NCBI GenBank assembly: GCA_016192455.1
Contig: JACPUC010000006.1
Span: forward strand, 124,001-188,000
Source of the DNA: Candidatus Tectimicrobiota bacterium
Lineage (GTDB): Bacteria; JACPUC01
Reading direction: 5' to 3'
DNA: 64,000 bases
In this document: in pieces, positions 55,689 through 64,000 of the stretch
Layout of the letters: every line of letters begins with the position of its first letter
Position numbering within the stretch: the first letter of the stretch is position 1
Translations under genes and position numbers: made by a program
Notes under the pieces: generated by a model
Databases searched by the model: none
What the model saw: only the letters and a program-made list of their open reading frames with translations
What the model was told of the DNA's origin: nothing

Positions 55689-56031
55689 CAGCCCTCGCGC
55701 CCCCCCGGGTGGCGTGCCGCCCAGCCCCCGGCCGGCCGGCGGTGCGCGACGCTGCTGGCCGAGAGACCTGCCCCCCCAGCAGCGGTGGGACGGCACGCAG
55801 ATCGATCCCTCGTCCCCGGCTGCTCCTCGCCGTGCCCCATTGTACCAGCAACGGGGCCTGCCGAGGGAGTCCCATTCTGCTCTGCGCGTCGAGCGCCATG
55901 CGGCGGGGTGCGTCGTCCTGCCCGGCGACCGCCGGGAGCTTGCGCCCCCTGGACGGGGGGGCTATATTCCAGCCGGTGCGTGCGTCATGGCGGCGCGATT
56001 CGTTCTCGAGCCGGCGGAGTAGAATACCTTC
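55689..56031. other. Divergent intergenic region with leuB promoter
   Basis: 343 bases between arnT-like and leuB with no gene. The leuB promoter is listed separately. Confidence 0.6.
55940..55968 (+). promoter_or_regulatory. Sigma70-type promoter for leuB
   Basis: TTGCGC (55940-55945), 17-base spacer and TATATT (55963-55968), about 60 bases before the leuB ATG. Confidence 0.65.
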
Positions 56032-57102
56032 ATGAGCCTCATCGCGGTCTTGCCAGGAGACGGCATCGGCGTCGAGGTCACCCGCGAGGCGCGCCGCGTC
56101 CTCGAGGTCGGCGCCAGGCGCTTTGGCTTCAAGCTGAGCTTCGAGGAGGCGCCGGTCGGCGGCGCCGCCTACGAGGCCTGTGGAGAGCCGCTGCCCGCCG
56201 CCACGCTCGATCTCGCCAGGCGCAGCGCGGCAGTCCTCTTCGGCGCCGTCGGCGGCCCAAGTTGGGAGGGGCTGCCGCGCCAAAAGCGGCCCGAGGCGGC
56301 GCTCCTCGGGCTGCGCAAGGGGCTGGGGGTCTACGCCAACCTGCGCCCCGCGAAGCTCTACCCAGCCCTCGCCGGCGCCTCGACCTTGAAGCCGGAGGTG
56401 GTGGCGGGGCTCGATATCATGGTGGTGCGGGAACTCACCGGCGGCATCTATTTCGGCGAACCGCGCGGCGTGGCGACGCGCGACGGCGAGGAAGAGGCCT
56501 GGAACACCCTGCGCTACACCAAGTCGGAAATCATCCGCATCGCCCGCATGGCCTTTGAGATCGCGCGCCGCCGCCGCCGCCGCCTCACCTCGGTGGACAA
56601 GGCGAACATCCTCGAGGTGATGGAGCTGTGGCGCCGCACCACCACCGAGGTGGCGCGGGAGTATCCGGACGTTGCCTTCGCCCACATGCTCGTTGATACC
56701 TGCGCCATGCAGCTCGTCAGCAACCCGAAGCAGTTCGACGTCATCGTCACCGGCAACATGTTCGGCGACATCCTCAGCGACGAGGCGGCGCAGCTCACCG
56801 GCTCGATCGGCATGCTCCCCTCCGCCAGTCTTGGGGGCACGGTCGGCTTCTACGAGCCGGTGCACGGCAGCGCGCCGGACATCGCTGGTCAAGACAAGGC
56901 GAACCCCATCGCCGCCATCGCCTCGGCCGCCATGCTGCTGCGCTATTCGCTGCATCAGGAAGCTGCCGCGCAGGCGGTTGAGGAGGCCATCGGCGCGGTC
57001 CTCGGGCAGAGCGTGCGCACCGCTGATATTGCGCAGCCCGGCTGCCGCGTCGTCGGCACGCGCGAGATGGGCGAGCGCATCTGTGCCGCGCTGGCCGGCT
57101 GA
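56032..57102 (+). CDS. leuB: 3-isopropylmalate dehydrogenase
   Basis: A 356-residue NAD-dependent decarboxylating dehydrogenase of leucine synthesis. It opens [20 protein letters not shown], has [16 protein letters not shown] in the substrate-binding region, [20 protein letters not shown] and the NAD-binding [14 protein letters not shown]. Length and motifs are normal. leuB is followed by asd, an arrangement seen in other bacteria. The GG-rich upstream promoter drives it. leuC/D are about 3 kb downstream as a separate unit. Confidence 0.95.
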   Translation: MSLIAVLPGDGIGVEVTREARRVLEVGARRFGFKLSFEEAPVGGAAYEACGEPLPAATLDLARRSAAVLFGAVGGPSWEGLPRQKRPEAALLGLRKGLGVYANLRPAKLYPALAGASTLKPEVVAGLDIMVVRELTGGIYFGEPRGVATRDGEEEAWNTLRYTKSEIIRIARMAFEIARRRRRRLTSVDKANILEVMELWRRTTTEVAREYPDVAFAHMLVDTCAMQLVSNPKQFDVIVTGNMFGDILSDEAAQLTGSIGMLPSASLGGTVGFYEPVHGSAPDIAGQDKANPIAAIASAAMLLRYSLHQEAAAQAVEEAIGAVLGQSVRTADIAQPGCRVVGTREMGERICAALAG

Positions 57103-57206
57103 GGCGCGGCCGCGGCGGATCGCCGGCGGCGGCGCCTCCCTGGGCGCGCCGGCCCGGCGGCATCACCAACCTCTCCACTCCCGTTGTCATTGCGAGGAAC
57201 ACGAAC

Positions 57207-58223
57207 GTGAGTAAGGCAGAATTCAACGTGGCTGTCGTCGGCGCCACCGGAGCGGTGGGAAACGAGATGATCAGCGTCCTCGAGGGGCGCGGCTTCCCGG
57301 TGCGCGACATCCGTCTCCTGGCCTCCAAGAACTCCATCGGCAAGAAGCTGTCGTTCCGCGGCAAGGAGGTGCCGGTGTTTGAACTGACGGCGGACTCCTT
57401 CGCGGGCATCGACATCGCTCTCTTCTCCGCCGGCGCGGCCCGCAGCCTGCAGTTCGCCCCCGCCGCGGTGCGCGCCGGCGCCGTCGTCGTCGATAACAGC
57501 AGCGCCTTCCGCATGGACCCCGAGGTGCCGCTCGTGGTCCCGGAAGTGAACCGCCACGACATCTTCACCCACAAGGGGATCATCGCCAACCCCAACTGCT
57601 CGACGATCCAGATGGTCGTCTGCCTGAAACCGATCCACGACGCCGTGGGGGTGAAGCGGGTGGTGGTCTCCACCTACCAGTCGGTCTCCGGCACCGGCAA
57701 GCGCGCCATCGAGGAGCTGGCCTTGCAGACGCGCGCCCTCCTCAACATGCAGGAGGCGGTGTGCAACGTCTATCCGCACCGCATCGCCTTCAATTGCCTG
57801 CCGCACATCGACAGCTTCACCGACTCCGGCTACACCAAGGAGGAGGTGAAGATGATGAACGAGACGAAGAAGATCATGGGCGACCCGGCGATCGCGGTGA
57901 CGGCGACGACGGTGCGTGTGCCGGTCTTCTACAGCCACTCCGAGTCGGTAAACGTGGAGACGCACCGCAAGCTGAGCGTCGAGCGTTGCCGCGAGCTGCT
58001 CGCCGGCGCCCCTGGGGTCATCGTTGTTGATGAGCCGGCGAAGAGCGGCTACCCGTTGGCCTCCGTGGCGGCGGGGCGCGACGAGGTCTTCGTGGGACGC
58101 ATCCGCGAGGACCGCAGCATCCAGAACGGCCTCGACATGTGGATCGTCTCGGACAACATCCGCAAGGGGGCGGCCCTCAACGCGGTGCAGATCGCCGAGA
58201 TCGTCGCCGAGGAGATGCTCTAG
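57207..58223 (+). CDS. asd: Aspartate-semialdehyde dehydrogenase
   Basis: A 338-residue enzyme producing aspartate semialdehyde for Lys, Met, Thr and diaminopimelate. The Rossmann start VAVVGATGAVGNEMI and the catalytic Cys131 in NPNCSTIQM are intact. GTG start at 57207. It follows leuB by about 100 bases and is probably co-transcribed. Confidence 0.95.
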   Translation: MSKAEFNVAVVGATGAVGNEMISVLEGRGFPVRDIRLLASKNSIGKKLSFRGKEVPVFELTADSFAGIDIALFSAGAARSLQFAPAAVRAGAVVVDNSSAFRMDPEVPLVVPEVNRHDIFTHKGIIANPNCSTIQMVVCLKPIHDAVGVKRVVVSTYQSVSGTGKRAIEELALQTRALLNMQEAVCNVYPHRIAFNCLPHIDSFTDSGYTKEEVKMMNETKKIMGDPAIAVTATTVRVPVFYSHSESVNVETHRKLSVERCRELLAGAPGVIVVDEPAKSGYPLASVAAGRDEVFVGRIREDRSIQNGLDMWIVSDNIRKGAALNAVQIAEIVAEEML

Positions 58224-58231
58224 CCCTCCTT

Positions 58232-58270
58232 CTGCTTGGGGAAAAGAACCCCTACGTGGTTGATTTCACG
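58232..58270 (+). repeat. 39-bp direct repeat, copy 1
   Basis: Perfect 39-base identity with 58581-58619, containing CTGCTTGGGGAAAAGAACCC and GTGGTTGATTTCACG. Copy 1 starts eight bases after the asd stop. Confidence 0.9.
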
Positions 58271-58387
58271 TGACGGCGAGGCTGACGTTGGTGCGGCCGG
58301 TGTCCTTCACCTCTGCGCCCTCTGCGCCCCTACGGTTCAATGGAGTGCACCGCGGAGACGCAGAGAACGCGGAGAAGGTAGGGGAAG

Positions 58388-58449
58388 GAACCGCGGATGG
58401 ACACGGATGCACCCAGATATCAGTGTCCATCCGTGTTCATCAGTGGTTC
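58388..58449. repeat. Imperfect 22-bp inverted repeat (hairpin)
   Basis: Arms at 58388-58409 and 58428-58449 (GAACCGCGGATG and CATCAGTGGTTC as outer parts) pair over 22 positions. The three mismatches in DNA become G-U wobbles in RNA. The loop is 18 bases. Confidence 0.8.
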
Positions 58450-58463
58450 TTTGCATCCCGGTG

Positions 58464-58491
58464 GTAGGGGCGGTTCGCGAACCGCCCCTAC
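58464..58491. repeat. Perfect 28-bp palindrome
   Basis: The arms are GTAGGGGCGGTTCG and its exact complement without a loop. It resembles a short REP-like intergenic element. Confidence 0.85.
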
Positions 58492-58547
58492 GGTCGAGGG
58501 CATGGATGCCTGCTGAGAAAGAAGTGTCCGCTTATTTTCATGACCTT

Positions 58548-58578
58548 GCGGGTGGGCCGAAGGCCCATGGGGAACTGC
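58548..58578 (+). repeat. 31-bp direct repeat, copy 1
   Basis: Matches 58819-58849 with two mismatches (GGGCCGAAGGCCCATGGGG core). It abuts the second copy of the 39-bp repeat. Confidence 0.8.
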
Positions 58579-58580
58579 TG

Positions 58581-58619
58581 CTGCTTGGGGAAAAGAACCC
58601 CTACGTGGTTGATTTCACG
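58581..58619 (+). repeat. 39-bp direct repeat, copy 2
   Basis: Identical to 58232-58270. No internal dyad typical of attachment sites was recognised. Confidence 0.9.
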
Positions 58620-58818
58620 ACCTTGCAGGTTTGCCACCGTGCGGGTTACAGCGGACGGGATGTGCAGAGCCGTAGGGGGCGGGGCTTGCCCCGCCCTCTG
58701 AGCCGCCCCCTCTGAGCCGCCGCGCTGGGGCGCGGCAAGCGGCGCCCCTACACCCAGGATGCCGAACCCTTCGACATGAGAGACGGTCGCCCCCTGTAAC
58801 CCCCCTTTTCATCCCTTC

Positions 58819-58849
58819 GCGGGCGGGCCAAAGGCCCATGGGGAACTGC
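58819..58849 (+). repeat. 31-bp direct repeat, copy 2
   Basis: Second copy of the element at 58548-58578 (two mismatches), downstream of the 39-bp repeats. Confidence 0.8.
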
Positions 58850-58985
58850 CTGGGTGCGGTTGCTGAGGCGCAGACGACGGGGCCGACCTCCGCCGGCGCC
58901 ACAGCGGCTCGACCACGGCGGCTTGCCAGCGCGGGCCGCCGCGGCATTCCTGGCCGCCATCGCTCCGGCGCTCCCCCCATGCCGC

Positions 58986-59876
58986 TTACGGCTGATCGAG
59001 CAGGGTTCTCAGCGCCTCGGCGCCGGCATGGTCGAGGGTCCCCTTCGCCAGGGCCAAGGGGATAATCAGCCGCGCCAGGTCGCGGTACGCCTCCCCCAGC
59101 TTCGGCTCCTCGGTCGCCAGGGCGCGCAGGTGGAGGCGGATGGTTTCCAGGTCGCCGCGGGCGACGGGGCCGGTGAGGGCCTGCGGCAACCCCACCGTGC
59201 CGATGTTCCCCAACGTCCCCTCGATCAGCGGCAGGACGGCTGGCCAAGCACGCTGCCGCGGGATGCCGGCGGCGGCGAAGAGGCGCAGCCCGGCGTCGAT
59301 CAACGCCGCCAGGCTGTTGCTGAGGACGCAGGCGGCGGCGTGGTAGAGGGCCTTGCGCTCGCTCGCCACCTCCAGCTCTTCTCCTCCCAGGGCGCGCACG
59401 ATGGCCCGCACCTCCGGCAGCGCCGCGGCGTCGGCCTCGATGCAGAAGGAGGTGCCGGGCAGCCGCCGCAGCGCCTGCTCAAGGTCGGCGAAGCTCTGCA
59501 GGGGATGGAGCGACGCCGTGAGGGCGCCGGCGCGCGCCGCCGCCTCGAGGAGGCCGCGGTTGAAGGCGCCGCTGCTGTGCAGGACGATCTGGCCGGGGCC
59601 GACCGCCTGCGCCGCCGCGAGATCGCCGCAGACCGCGGCAATGGCCGCGTCGGGCGTGGTGATGAAGACGTAGCGGCAGCCGCGCGCCACCTCGGCCGGC
59701 GCGCTGCTGGCGAGTCCGGCCCCGATACGCGCGACGGCGCGTTGCGCCTGCGCCAGGGTGCGGCTGGCCACCCCCCGGCAGGCGTAGCCGCGCTGCTGCA
59801 GCAGGGTGGCGAAGGCGACCCCGATCACTCCCGCGCCGATGACCGAGAAGGTACGGGGGGGTTGCTCCGCAGGCAT
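58986..59876 (-). CDS. DUF2520/Rossmann-like oxidoreductase
   Basis: A 296-residue protein. The N-terminal Rossmann start is FSVIGAGVIGVAFATLLQQRG. VLHSSGAFNRGLL and SLHPLQSFADLEQA lead to the DUF2520 C-terminal helical domain (YHAAACVLSNSLAALIDAGL). It resembles 6-phosphogluconate-dehydrogenase-like/ProC-fold reductases whose substrates are unproven. It is often seen beside pantothenate or amino-acid genes, consistent with its position beside leuC. It is divergent from leuC. Confidence 0.88.
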   Translation of the reverse strand: MPAEQPPRTFSVIGAGVIGVAFATLLQQRGYACRGVASRTLAQAQRAVARIGAGLASSAPAEVARGCRYVFITTPDAAIAAVCGDLAAAQAVGPGQIVLHSSGAFNRGLLEAAARAGALTASLHPLQSFADLEQALRRLPGTSFCIEADAAALPEVRAIVRALGGEELEVASERKALYHAAACVLSNSLAALIDAGLRLFAAAGIPRQRAWPAVLPLIEGTLGNIGTVGLPQALTGPVARGDLETIRLHLRALATEEPKLGEAYRDLARLIIPLALAKGTLDHAGAEALRTLLDQP

Positions 59877-60210
59877 CGGTGAGGTCCTCAGCGTGGGGGG
59901 CCTGGGCGGGGCCTGAGCAAAGGGTCAGGACGTGGTGCGGCGCACCCGGCGCCGTACCCCGCGTGCTGCACTCGCCGATCGTACCTCGCCGAGGTCGGCA
60001 TGCCGCCGCTCGCGGCTGCGGTCGTGGTCGCGTTCCCGAGTCCCCTTGCACAGGAGCAGATGTTGCCTCGCCGCCGCACGTGACTATAATCCTTGCAGGA
60101 GAGTGTATACCCCCTGGCCTGCTCCGGCGCCACCAGCAGCCGAAAAGTAAGGGGTCGCGTGCCGCGCCGGCCCCGCGCCGGCCCTCCCCTCCCTGAGGAG
60201 AAGATTGAGG
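59877..60210. other. Divergent intergenic region with leuC promoter
   Basis: 334 bases, no gene. It contains the leuC promoter (listed) and a leader of about 115 bases with GC-rich inverted segments, but no recognisable leucine-rich leader peptide or T-box. Confidence 0.6.
60063..60090 (+). promoter_or_regulatory. Sigma70-type promoter for leuCD
   Basis: TTGCCT (60063-60068), 16-base spacer and a perfect TATAAT (60085-60090). Confidence 0.7.
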
Positions 60211-61626
60211 ATGTCGCACGGGACGCTCTATGACAAAGTCTGGGAGCGGCACAAGGTCGCCACCCTCCCCACCGGGCAGGACCAGATTTTCATCGGGCTG
60301 CACCTCATCCACGAGGTGACGAGCCCCGCCGCCTTCGGCATGCTGCGCGAGGAGGGCCGCCACGTGGCCTTTCCCCAGCGCACCTTCGCCACCACCGACC
60401 ACATCATCCCGACGACGAGCGCGCGGCGCCCCTTCGCCGATCCGCAGGCGGAAGGCCTCCTTGCGGTGCTTGAGGAGAGCGTGGCGGCGAACGGCATCGA
60501 GTTCTTCGGTCTCGACTCCGGCAGCCAGGGCATCGTCCACGTCATCGGTCCGGAGCTCGGCCTCAGCCAGCCCGGCATGACGATCGCCTGCGGCGACAGC
60601 CACACGAGCACCCACGGCGCCTTCGGGGCCATCGCCATGGGCATCGGCACGACGCAGATCCGCCACGTCCTGGAGACGCAGACCCTGGCCCTCGACCGGC
60701 TGAAGGTGCGCCGCCTTGACGTCAACGGCGAGCTGCGTCCCGGCGTCACCGCGAAGGATGTCATTCTCGCCATCATCAACCGCCTGGGCGTGGGCGGCGG
60801 CAAGGGCTACGCCTACGAGTACGGCGGCTCCGCCGTCGAGCGCATGGACATGGAGGCGCGCCTCACCCTCTGCAACATGAGCATCGAGGGGGGCGCCCTG
60901 AACGGCTACGTCAACCCCGATGAGGTGACCTTCGCCTACCTGCGGGGGAGGCGGTATGCGCCGCGGGGCGCGGCCTTCGAGCGCGCCGTCGCCTACTGGC
61001 GCTCCGTCGCTTCCGATTCGACGGCGACGTACGACGACCGGGTGCGCTTCGATGCCGCGATCCTCGAGCCGATGGTCACCTGGGGCATCAACCCCGGCCA
61101 GTCCGTCGGCGTCACCCAGCGGCTGCCGGAGATTGCGGCCCTGGCCGAGGAGGAGCGTCGCGGCGCGGAGGCCGCCTACCGGCACATGAAGCTGCGGCCG
61201 GGGGATCCCATCCTCGGCACCCCCATCGATGTCGCCTTCATCGGCTCCTGCACGAACGGCCGCATTACCGACCTGCGCGCGGCGGCGGCGGTCTTCAAGG
61301 GACGCAAGGTGGCGGCCGGCGTCACGGTCCTGGTGGTGCCCGGGTCGCAGGCGGTGAATCGGCAGGCGGAGGAGGAGGGGCTGCCCGAGGTCTTCCGGGC
61401 GGCGGGCGCCGAGTGGCGTGGGCCGGGGTGCTCCATGTGCCTGGGAATGAATCCGGACAAGCTTGTCGGCGAGCAGATCTGCGCCTCCTCCTCGAACCGC
61501 AACTTCATCGGCCGTCAGGGCAGCCCGCGCGGCCGCACTCTCCTCATGAGCCCAGCCATGGCGGCGGCGGCCGCCGTGACGGGGAAGATCACCGACGTGC
61601 GCACGCTGGAGCGGGAACCATCATGA
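60211..61626 (+). CDS. leuC: 3-isopropylmalate dehydratase large subunit
   Basis: A 471-residue aconitase-family subunit that isomerises 2- and 3-isopropylmalate. The [4Fe-4S] ligands are Cys347 (GSCTNGR) and Cys407/Cys410 (GCSMCLG). The substrate region [12 protein letters not shown] and [14 protein letters not shown] are conserved. The proteobacterial long form is indicated by the 470-residue length. ATG at 60211 is preferred over TTG at 60205. The stop overlaps the leuD ATG (ATGA). Confidence 0.95.
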   Translation: MSHGTLYDKVWERHKVATLPTGQDQIFIGLHLIHEVTSPAAFGMLREEGRHVAFPQRTFATTDHIIPTTSARRPFADPQAEGLLAVLEESVAANGIEFFGLDSGSQGIVHVIGPELGLSQPGMTIACGDSHTSTHGAFGAIAMGIGTTQIRHVLETQTLALDRLKVRRLDVNGELRPGVTAKDVILAIINRLGVGGGKGYAYEYGGSAVERMDMEARLTLCNMSIEGGALNGYVNPDEVTFAYLRGRRYAPRGAAFERAVAYWRSVASDSTATYDDRVRFDAAILEPMVTWGINPGQSVGVTQRLPEIAALAEEERRGAEAAYRHMKLRPGDPILGTPIDVAFIGSCTNGRITDLRAAAAVFKGRKVAAGVTVLVVPGSQAVNRQAEEEGLPEVFRAAGAEWRGPGCSMCLGMNPDKLVGEQICASSSNRNFIGRQGSPRGRTLLMSPAMAAAAAVTGKITDVRTLEREPS

Positions 61627-62237
61627 CCACCGAGCCGCAACGGATCATCGAGATCATGGGGAGAGCCGTCCCCCTGCGCGAGGACAACGTCGATACCGAC
61701 CGCATCACCCCCGCCGTCGCCCTCATGGAGCCGACCTTCGACAACATGGCGGCCTACCTCTTCCGCGACGCCAGGAAGAGCGATCCCCGGCACCCGCTGA
61801 ATGATCCGAAGTACCAGGGCGCCACCCTCCTCGTCGTCGGCAAGAACTTCGGCAGCGGCTCCTCCCGCGAGTCGGCGCCGCAGGCGATCACGCGCGCCGG
61901 CTTCCGGGCCCTCATCGGCGAGTCGTTCGCCGAGATCTTCGCCGGCAACTGCAACGTCCTGGGCATCCCCGCGGTGGTGGCCTCCCACGAGGCGATCGCG
62001 CTCCTCTTCGCCGCCGCCGAGCGCCGCCCGGAGACGCTGTACCGCCTCAACCTGGAAACGAAGACCCTCACCTTCGAGGCGGACGGCGGCATGCAGCGGC
62101 TCGCCATCGACCTCGCCGAGCCGCGGCGCGTCGCTCTGCTGAGCGGGAGCTGGAATTCCCTCGCCATGCTGCAGGCGAATGAGGCCCGCGTGCGCCAGGT
62201 GGCGGCGGCCCTCCCCTACATGAACGAGTTCCGCTAG
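61623..62237 (+). CDS. leuD: 3-isopropylmalate dehydratase small subunit
   Basis: A 204-residue subunit: [14 protein letters not shown] near the N-terminus, [18 protein letters not shown] as the substrate-binding signature, and [14 protein letters not shown]. Translationally coupled to leuC through ATGA. Normal length for the long-form LeuD. Confidence 0.95.
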   Translation: MTTEPQRIIEIMGRAVPLREDNVDTDRITPAVALMEPTFDNMAAYLFRDARKSDPRHPLNDPKYQGATLLVVGKNFGSGSSRESAPQAITRAGFRALIGESFAEIFAGNCNVLGIPAVVASHEAIALLFAAAERRPETLYRLNLETKTLTFEADGGMQRLAIDLAEPRRVALLSGSWNSLAMLQANEARVRQVAAALPYMNEFR

Positions 62238-62351
62238 CGCCGTGGCTGTCGCCCTTGGCAGCCGTGGTGGCGGTACCGGACCTGGGAAGCCGTCCGCGCG
62301 GCCACGGAGAGGGTTTTGGGGCCGAGCGGCTGGACCGCGGGGGGAGAGACC

Positions 62352-63989
62352 ATGCCCATCATCCTGGAGGTGCCGGATTCGTACCAAGAGTTTCGCGCCA
62401 GCGGCGCCTGGCTGGGCAAGACGCTGCACGCCTGCATCGACGAGTGGGCCGCGAGCCAGCCGGGCAGCGAGGCGGTCGTCTCACCGCGGGCGCGCCTCAC
62501 GTACAGTGCCCTCGCCGAGCGGAGCCGGCAGCTCGCGGCGGGCTTCCAGGAGATCGGCATCGGCCGCGGCGACGTCGTCTCCCTCCTCATCCCGAACCTC
62601 GTCGAGTTCAGCCTCATCCACGTTGCCCTCTCCCGCCTCGGCGCCGTCATCAACCCTCTCTACCTCGCCTTCCGCGAGCGCGAGGTGACGCAGTTCGTCA
62701 ACCTCGCCGAGTCCAAGGTAATCATCGCGGCGCCGAGCTACGGCGGCTTCGACTACGCCGGCATGCTGCGCACCCTACGGCCGCGGCTCCCCAGCGTCGA
62801 GCACCTCGTCGCCGTGGGGGCCGCCCTCGGCCAGGCCACCCCCGCCGGCTTCCTCGACCTGCGGCAGGTCATCGAGCGCGGCGGCCGCGCGGCGGACTTC
62901 CCCGACCCGCCGGTGAGCGCCGCTGAGCCGTTCTCCCTCTTCTTCACCTCCGGCAGCACCGGCGAGCCGAAGGGGGTAGTGCACCTGCACGACGCCCCGC
63001 TCAGCAACGCCGCGCACCTCATGCGCGCCTGGGCCTCCGACACGAGCGAGGTGATCCTGGGTCAGGCGCCCTACGGCTTCGCCTTCGGCGCCTACATCGC
63101 CTACTGCAGCCTCGTCGCGGGCGCCAAACTCGTGGTCCTCGAAGCCTTCACTCCGGAGGCGTACGCCCGCCTCGTGCAGGAGGAGCGCGTCACCTACACC
63201 TTCGGCGGGCCGACCCAGGTCCACATGGTGCTCGAGCAGCGGCTGCAGGAACGCTACGACTTCTCCAGCCTCAGGAAGTACCTCATCGGCGGCACGATCT
63301 CGCCACCCGAGTTGATCCGCGAGGCCGCGGCGAAGCTCGAGTGCTATCCTATCGCGCTCTGGGGGATGACGGAGACCTACGGCGGCCTCCATACCTCGTT
63401 TGGCGATCCCCCCGAGTTTGCCGCCACCTCCGTGGGCCGGCCCGCCTTCGGCAACGAGATCATGATTGCCGACGATCGGGGCGCGGAGCTGCCGCCGGGC
63501 GAGGTGGGCGAGCTCCTCTGCCGCGGCGCCATCCTCTTCCACTCCTACCACCAGCGGCCCGATCTCACCCGCGCCAGCTTCAGCAGCACCGCGCGCGGCG
63601 ACGGCTGGTTCCACACCGGCGACCTGGCGTGCCTGGATAGGGCTGGCAATGTGCGCATCGTCTCGCGCCTGAAGGACATGATCAACCGGGGCGGCGCCAA
63701 GGTCTACCCGGCGGAGGTCGAAACCCTCCTGAGCCGCCACCCGAGGATCGCCCAGGCCGCCATGGTGGGCATGCCGGACGAGCGCCTCGGCGAGCGCGCC
63801 TGTCTCTTCGTCACCACCCGCGACGCCGCCCCCCTCGGCCTCGACGAGGTGGTGGCCTTCCTGCGCGCCCAACGCATCGCCAGCTACAAGCTCCCCGAGC
63901 GCCTCGAGGTGATCGACCGCATGCCCCTCAACCCCGCCGCCAAGCTCGATAAGCAGGCCCTGCGCGCGCGCCTCCTGCCGCCGACCTAG
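62352..63989 (+). CDS. AMP-dependent acyl/aryl-CoA ligase
   Basis: A 545-residue adenylate-forming enzyme. The P-loop motif FTSGSTGEPKG lies at about 198-208, LWGMTETYGG follows (A5), DGWFHTGDLACLDRAG (A7/A8) and the C-terminal catalytic Lys531 region NPAAKLDKQ. It resembles 2-aminobenzoate/cyclohexanecarboxylate-type ligases of aromatic-acid activation, but the substrate is unresolved. It follows leuD by about 115 bases, probably in a separate or weakly coupled unit. The window ends shortly after its stop. Confidence 0.88.
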   Translation: MPIILEVPDSYQEFRASGAWLGKTLHACIDEWAASQPGSEAVVSPRARLTYSALAERSRQLAAGFQEIGIGRGDVVSLLIPNLVEFSLIHVALSRLGAVINPLYLAFREREVTQFVNLAESKVIIAAPSYGGFDYAGMLRTLRPRLPSVEHLVAVGAALGQATPAGFLDLRQVIERGGRAADFPDPPVSAAEPFSLFFTSGSTGEPKGVVHLHDAPLSNAAHLMRAWASDTSEVILGQAPYGFAFGAYIAYCSLVAGAKLVVLEAFTPEAYARLVQEERVTYTFGGPTQVHMVLEQRLQERYDFSSLRKYLIGGTISPPELIREAAAKLECYPIALWGMTETYGGLHTSFGDPPEFAATSVGRPAFGNEIMIADDRGAELPPGEVGELLCRGAILFHSYHQRPDLTRASFSSTARGDGWFHTGDLACLDRAGNVRIVSRLKDMINRGGAKVYPAEVETLLSRHPRIAQAAMVGMPDERLGERACLFVTTRDAAPLGLDEVVAFLRAQRIASYKLPERLEVIDRMPLNPAAKLDKQALRARLLPPT

Positions 63990-64000
63990 GCAGTGCGGCG

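Larger units (their letters stand above)
58224..58985. other. 762-base non-coding region with several dispersed-type repeats
   Basis: No gene is supportable. The region contains two direct repeats and several hairpin palindromes, listed individually. The composition (GTAGGGGCGG palindrome and the imperfect 'GGATGGACACGGATG' hairpin) resembles intergenic repeat families found in many GC-rich environmental genomes. Confidence 0.7.

Noticed and set aside
58224-58985. Repeats considered as a CRISPR array or attachment site
   Set aside because: Only two copies of each repeat, irregular spacing, no cas genes or integrase.
60205-60210. TTG start for leuC six bases upstream
   Set aside because: The ATG at 60211 gives the normal LeuC N-terminus.

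Overview
This 64 kb window is GC-rich bacterial chromosome, roughly two-thirds G+C by eye, and densely coded. It encodes a BamD-like lipoprotein, an outer-membrane porin and a full c-type cytochrome maturation (System I) set, so the cell is diderm and probably respiratory. The CcmE heme chaperone has the CXXXY signature known from archaea and some sulfate reducers instead of HXXXY. Together with the many Mo-hydroxylase and CoA-transferase type genes, this fits a Desulfobacterota or Methylomirabilota/Rokubacteria-like lineage. That placement is inference only. I saw no rRNA, tRNA, CRISPR array, prophage or intact insertion sequence.

Layout. 1-18 kb: the 5' end of fusA, an Smr-domain protein, then a long minus-strand block. 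Read in its own direction the block runs Rieske ferredoxin, TldD, TldE, a cyclic-2,3-diphosphoglycerate-synthetase-like P-loop protein, carbamate kinase, a molybdenum hydroxylase large subunit, a cyclic-nucleotide-binding-domain protein, a second molybdenum hydroxylase large subunit, PolX/PHP, endonuclease III, a class III CoA-transferase and a TPR membrane protein. 18-27.6 kb: two consecutive plus-strand units that look iron regulated. The first is an FTR1-DUF2318 fusion with two FtsX-type permeases and an ATPase. The second is ApbE, a porin, an FMN-binding protein and a small His-containing membrane protein. Each unit is preceded by a Fur-like box, and the first also by an FNR-like box. I read them as one extracytoplasmic flavin-assisted iron reduction and uptake system. 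27.7-38 kb: a degenerate DUF151-like protein, an MFS transporter, an NCS2 permease, a membrane-anchored spermidine-synthase-like protein, a HEAT-repeat protein, tandem alpha/beta hydrolases and a cytidylate-kinase-like protein.

38-44 kb: a primary-type sigma factor downstream of a MerR/HspR-like regulator, a BamD-like lipoprotein with a long disordered tail, a chorismate mutase with a histone-like tail, and a DUF1858 protein. 44-52 kb: the cytochrome c maturation cluster ccmE-ccmF-(CcmI-like zinc ribbon)-(membrane protein)-ccmA-ccmB-ccmC-ccmD. 52-64 kb: small membrane proteins, purQ, an ArnT-like glycosyltransferase, leuB, asd, a repeat-filled non-coding stretch, a DUF2520 oxidoreductase, leuC-leuD and an acyl-CoA ligase. 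Leucine synthesis is split into leuB-asd and leuCD transcription units, each with a recognisable sigma70-type promoter.
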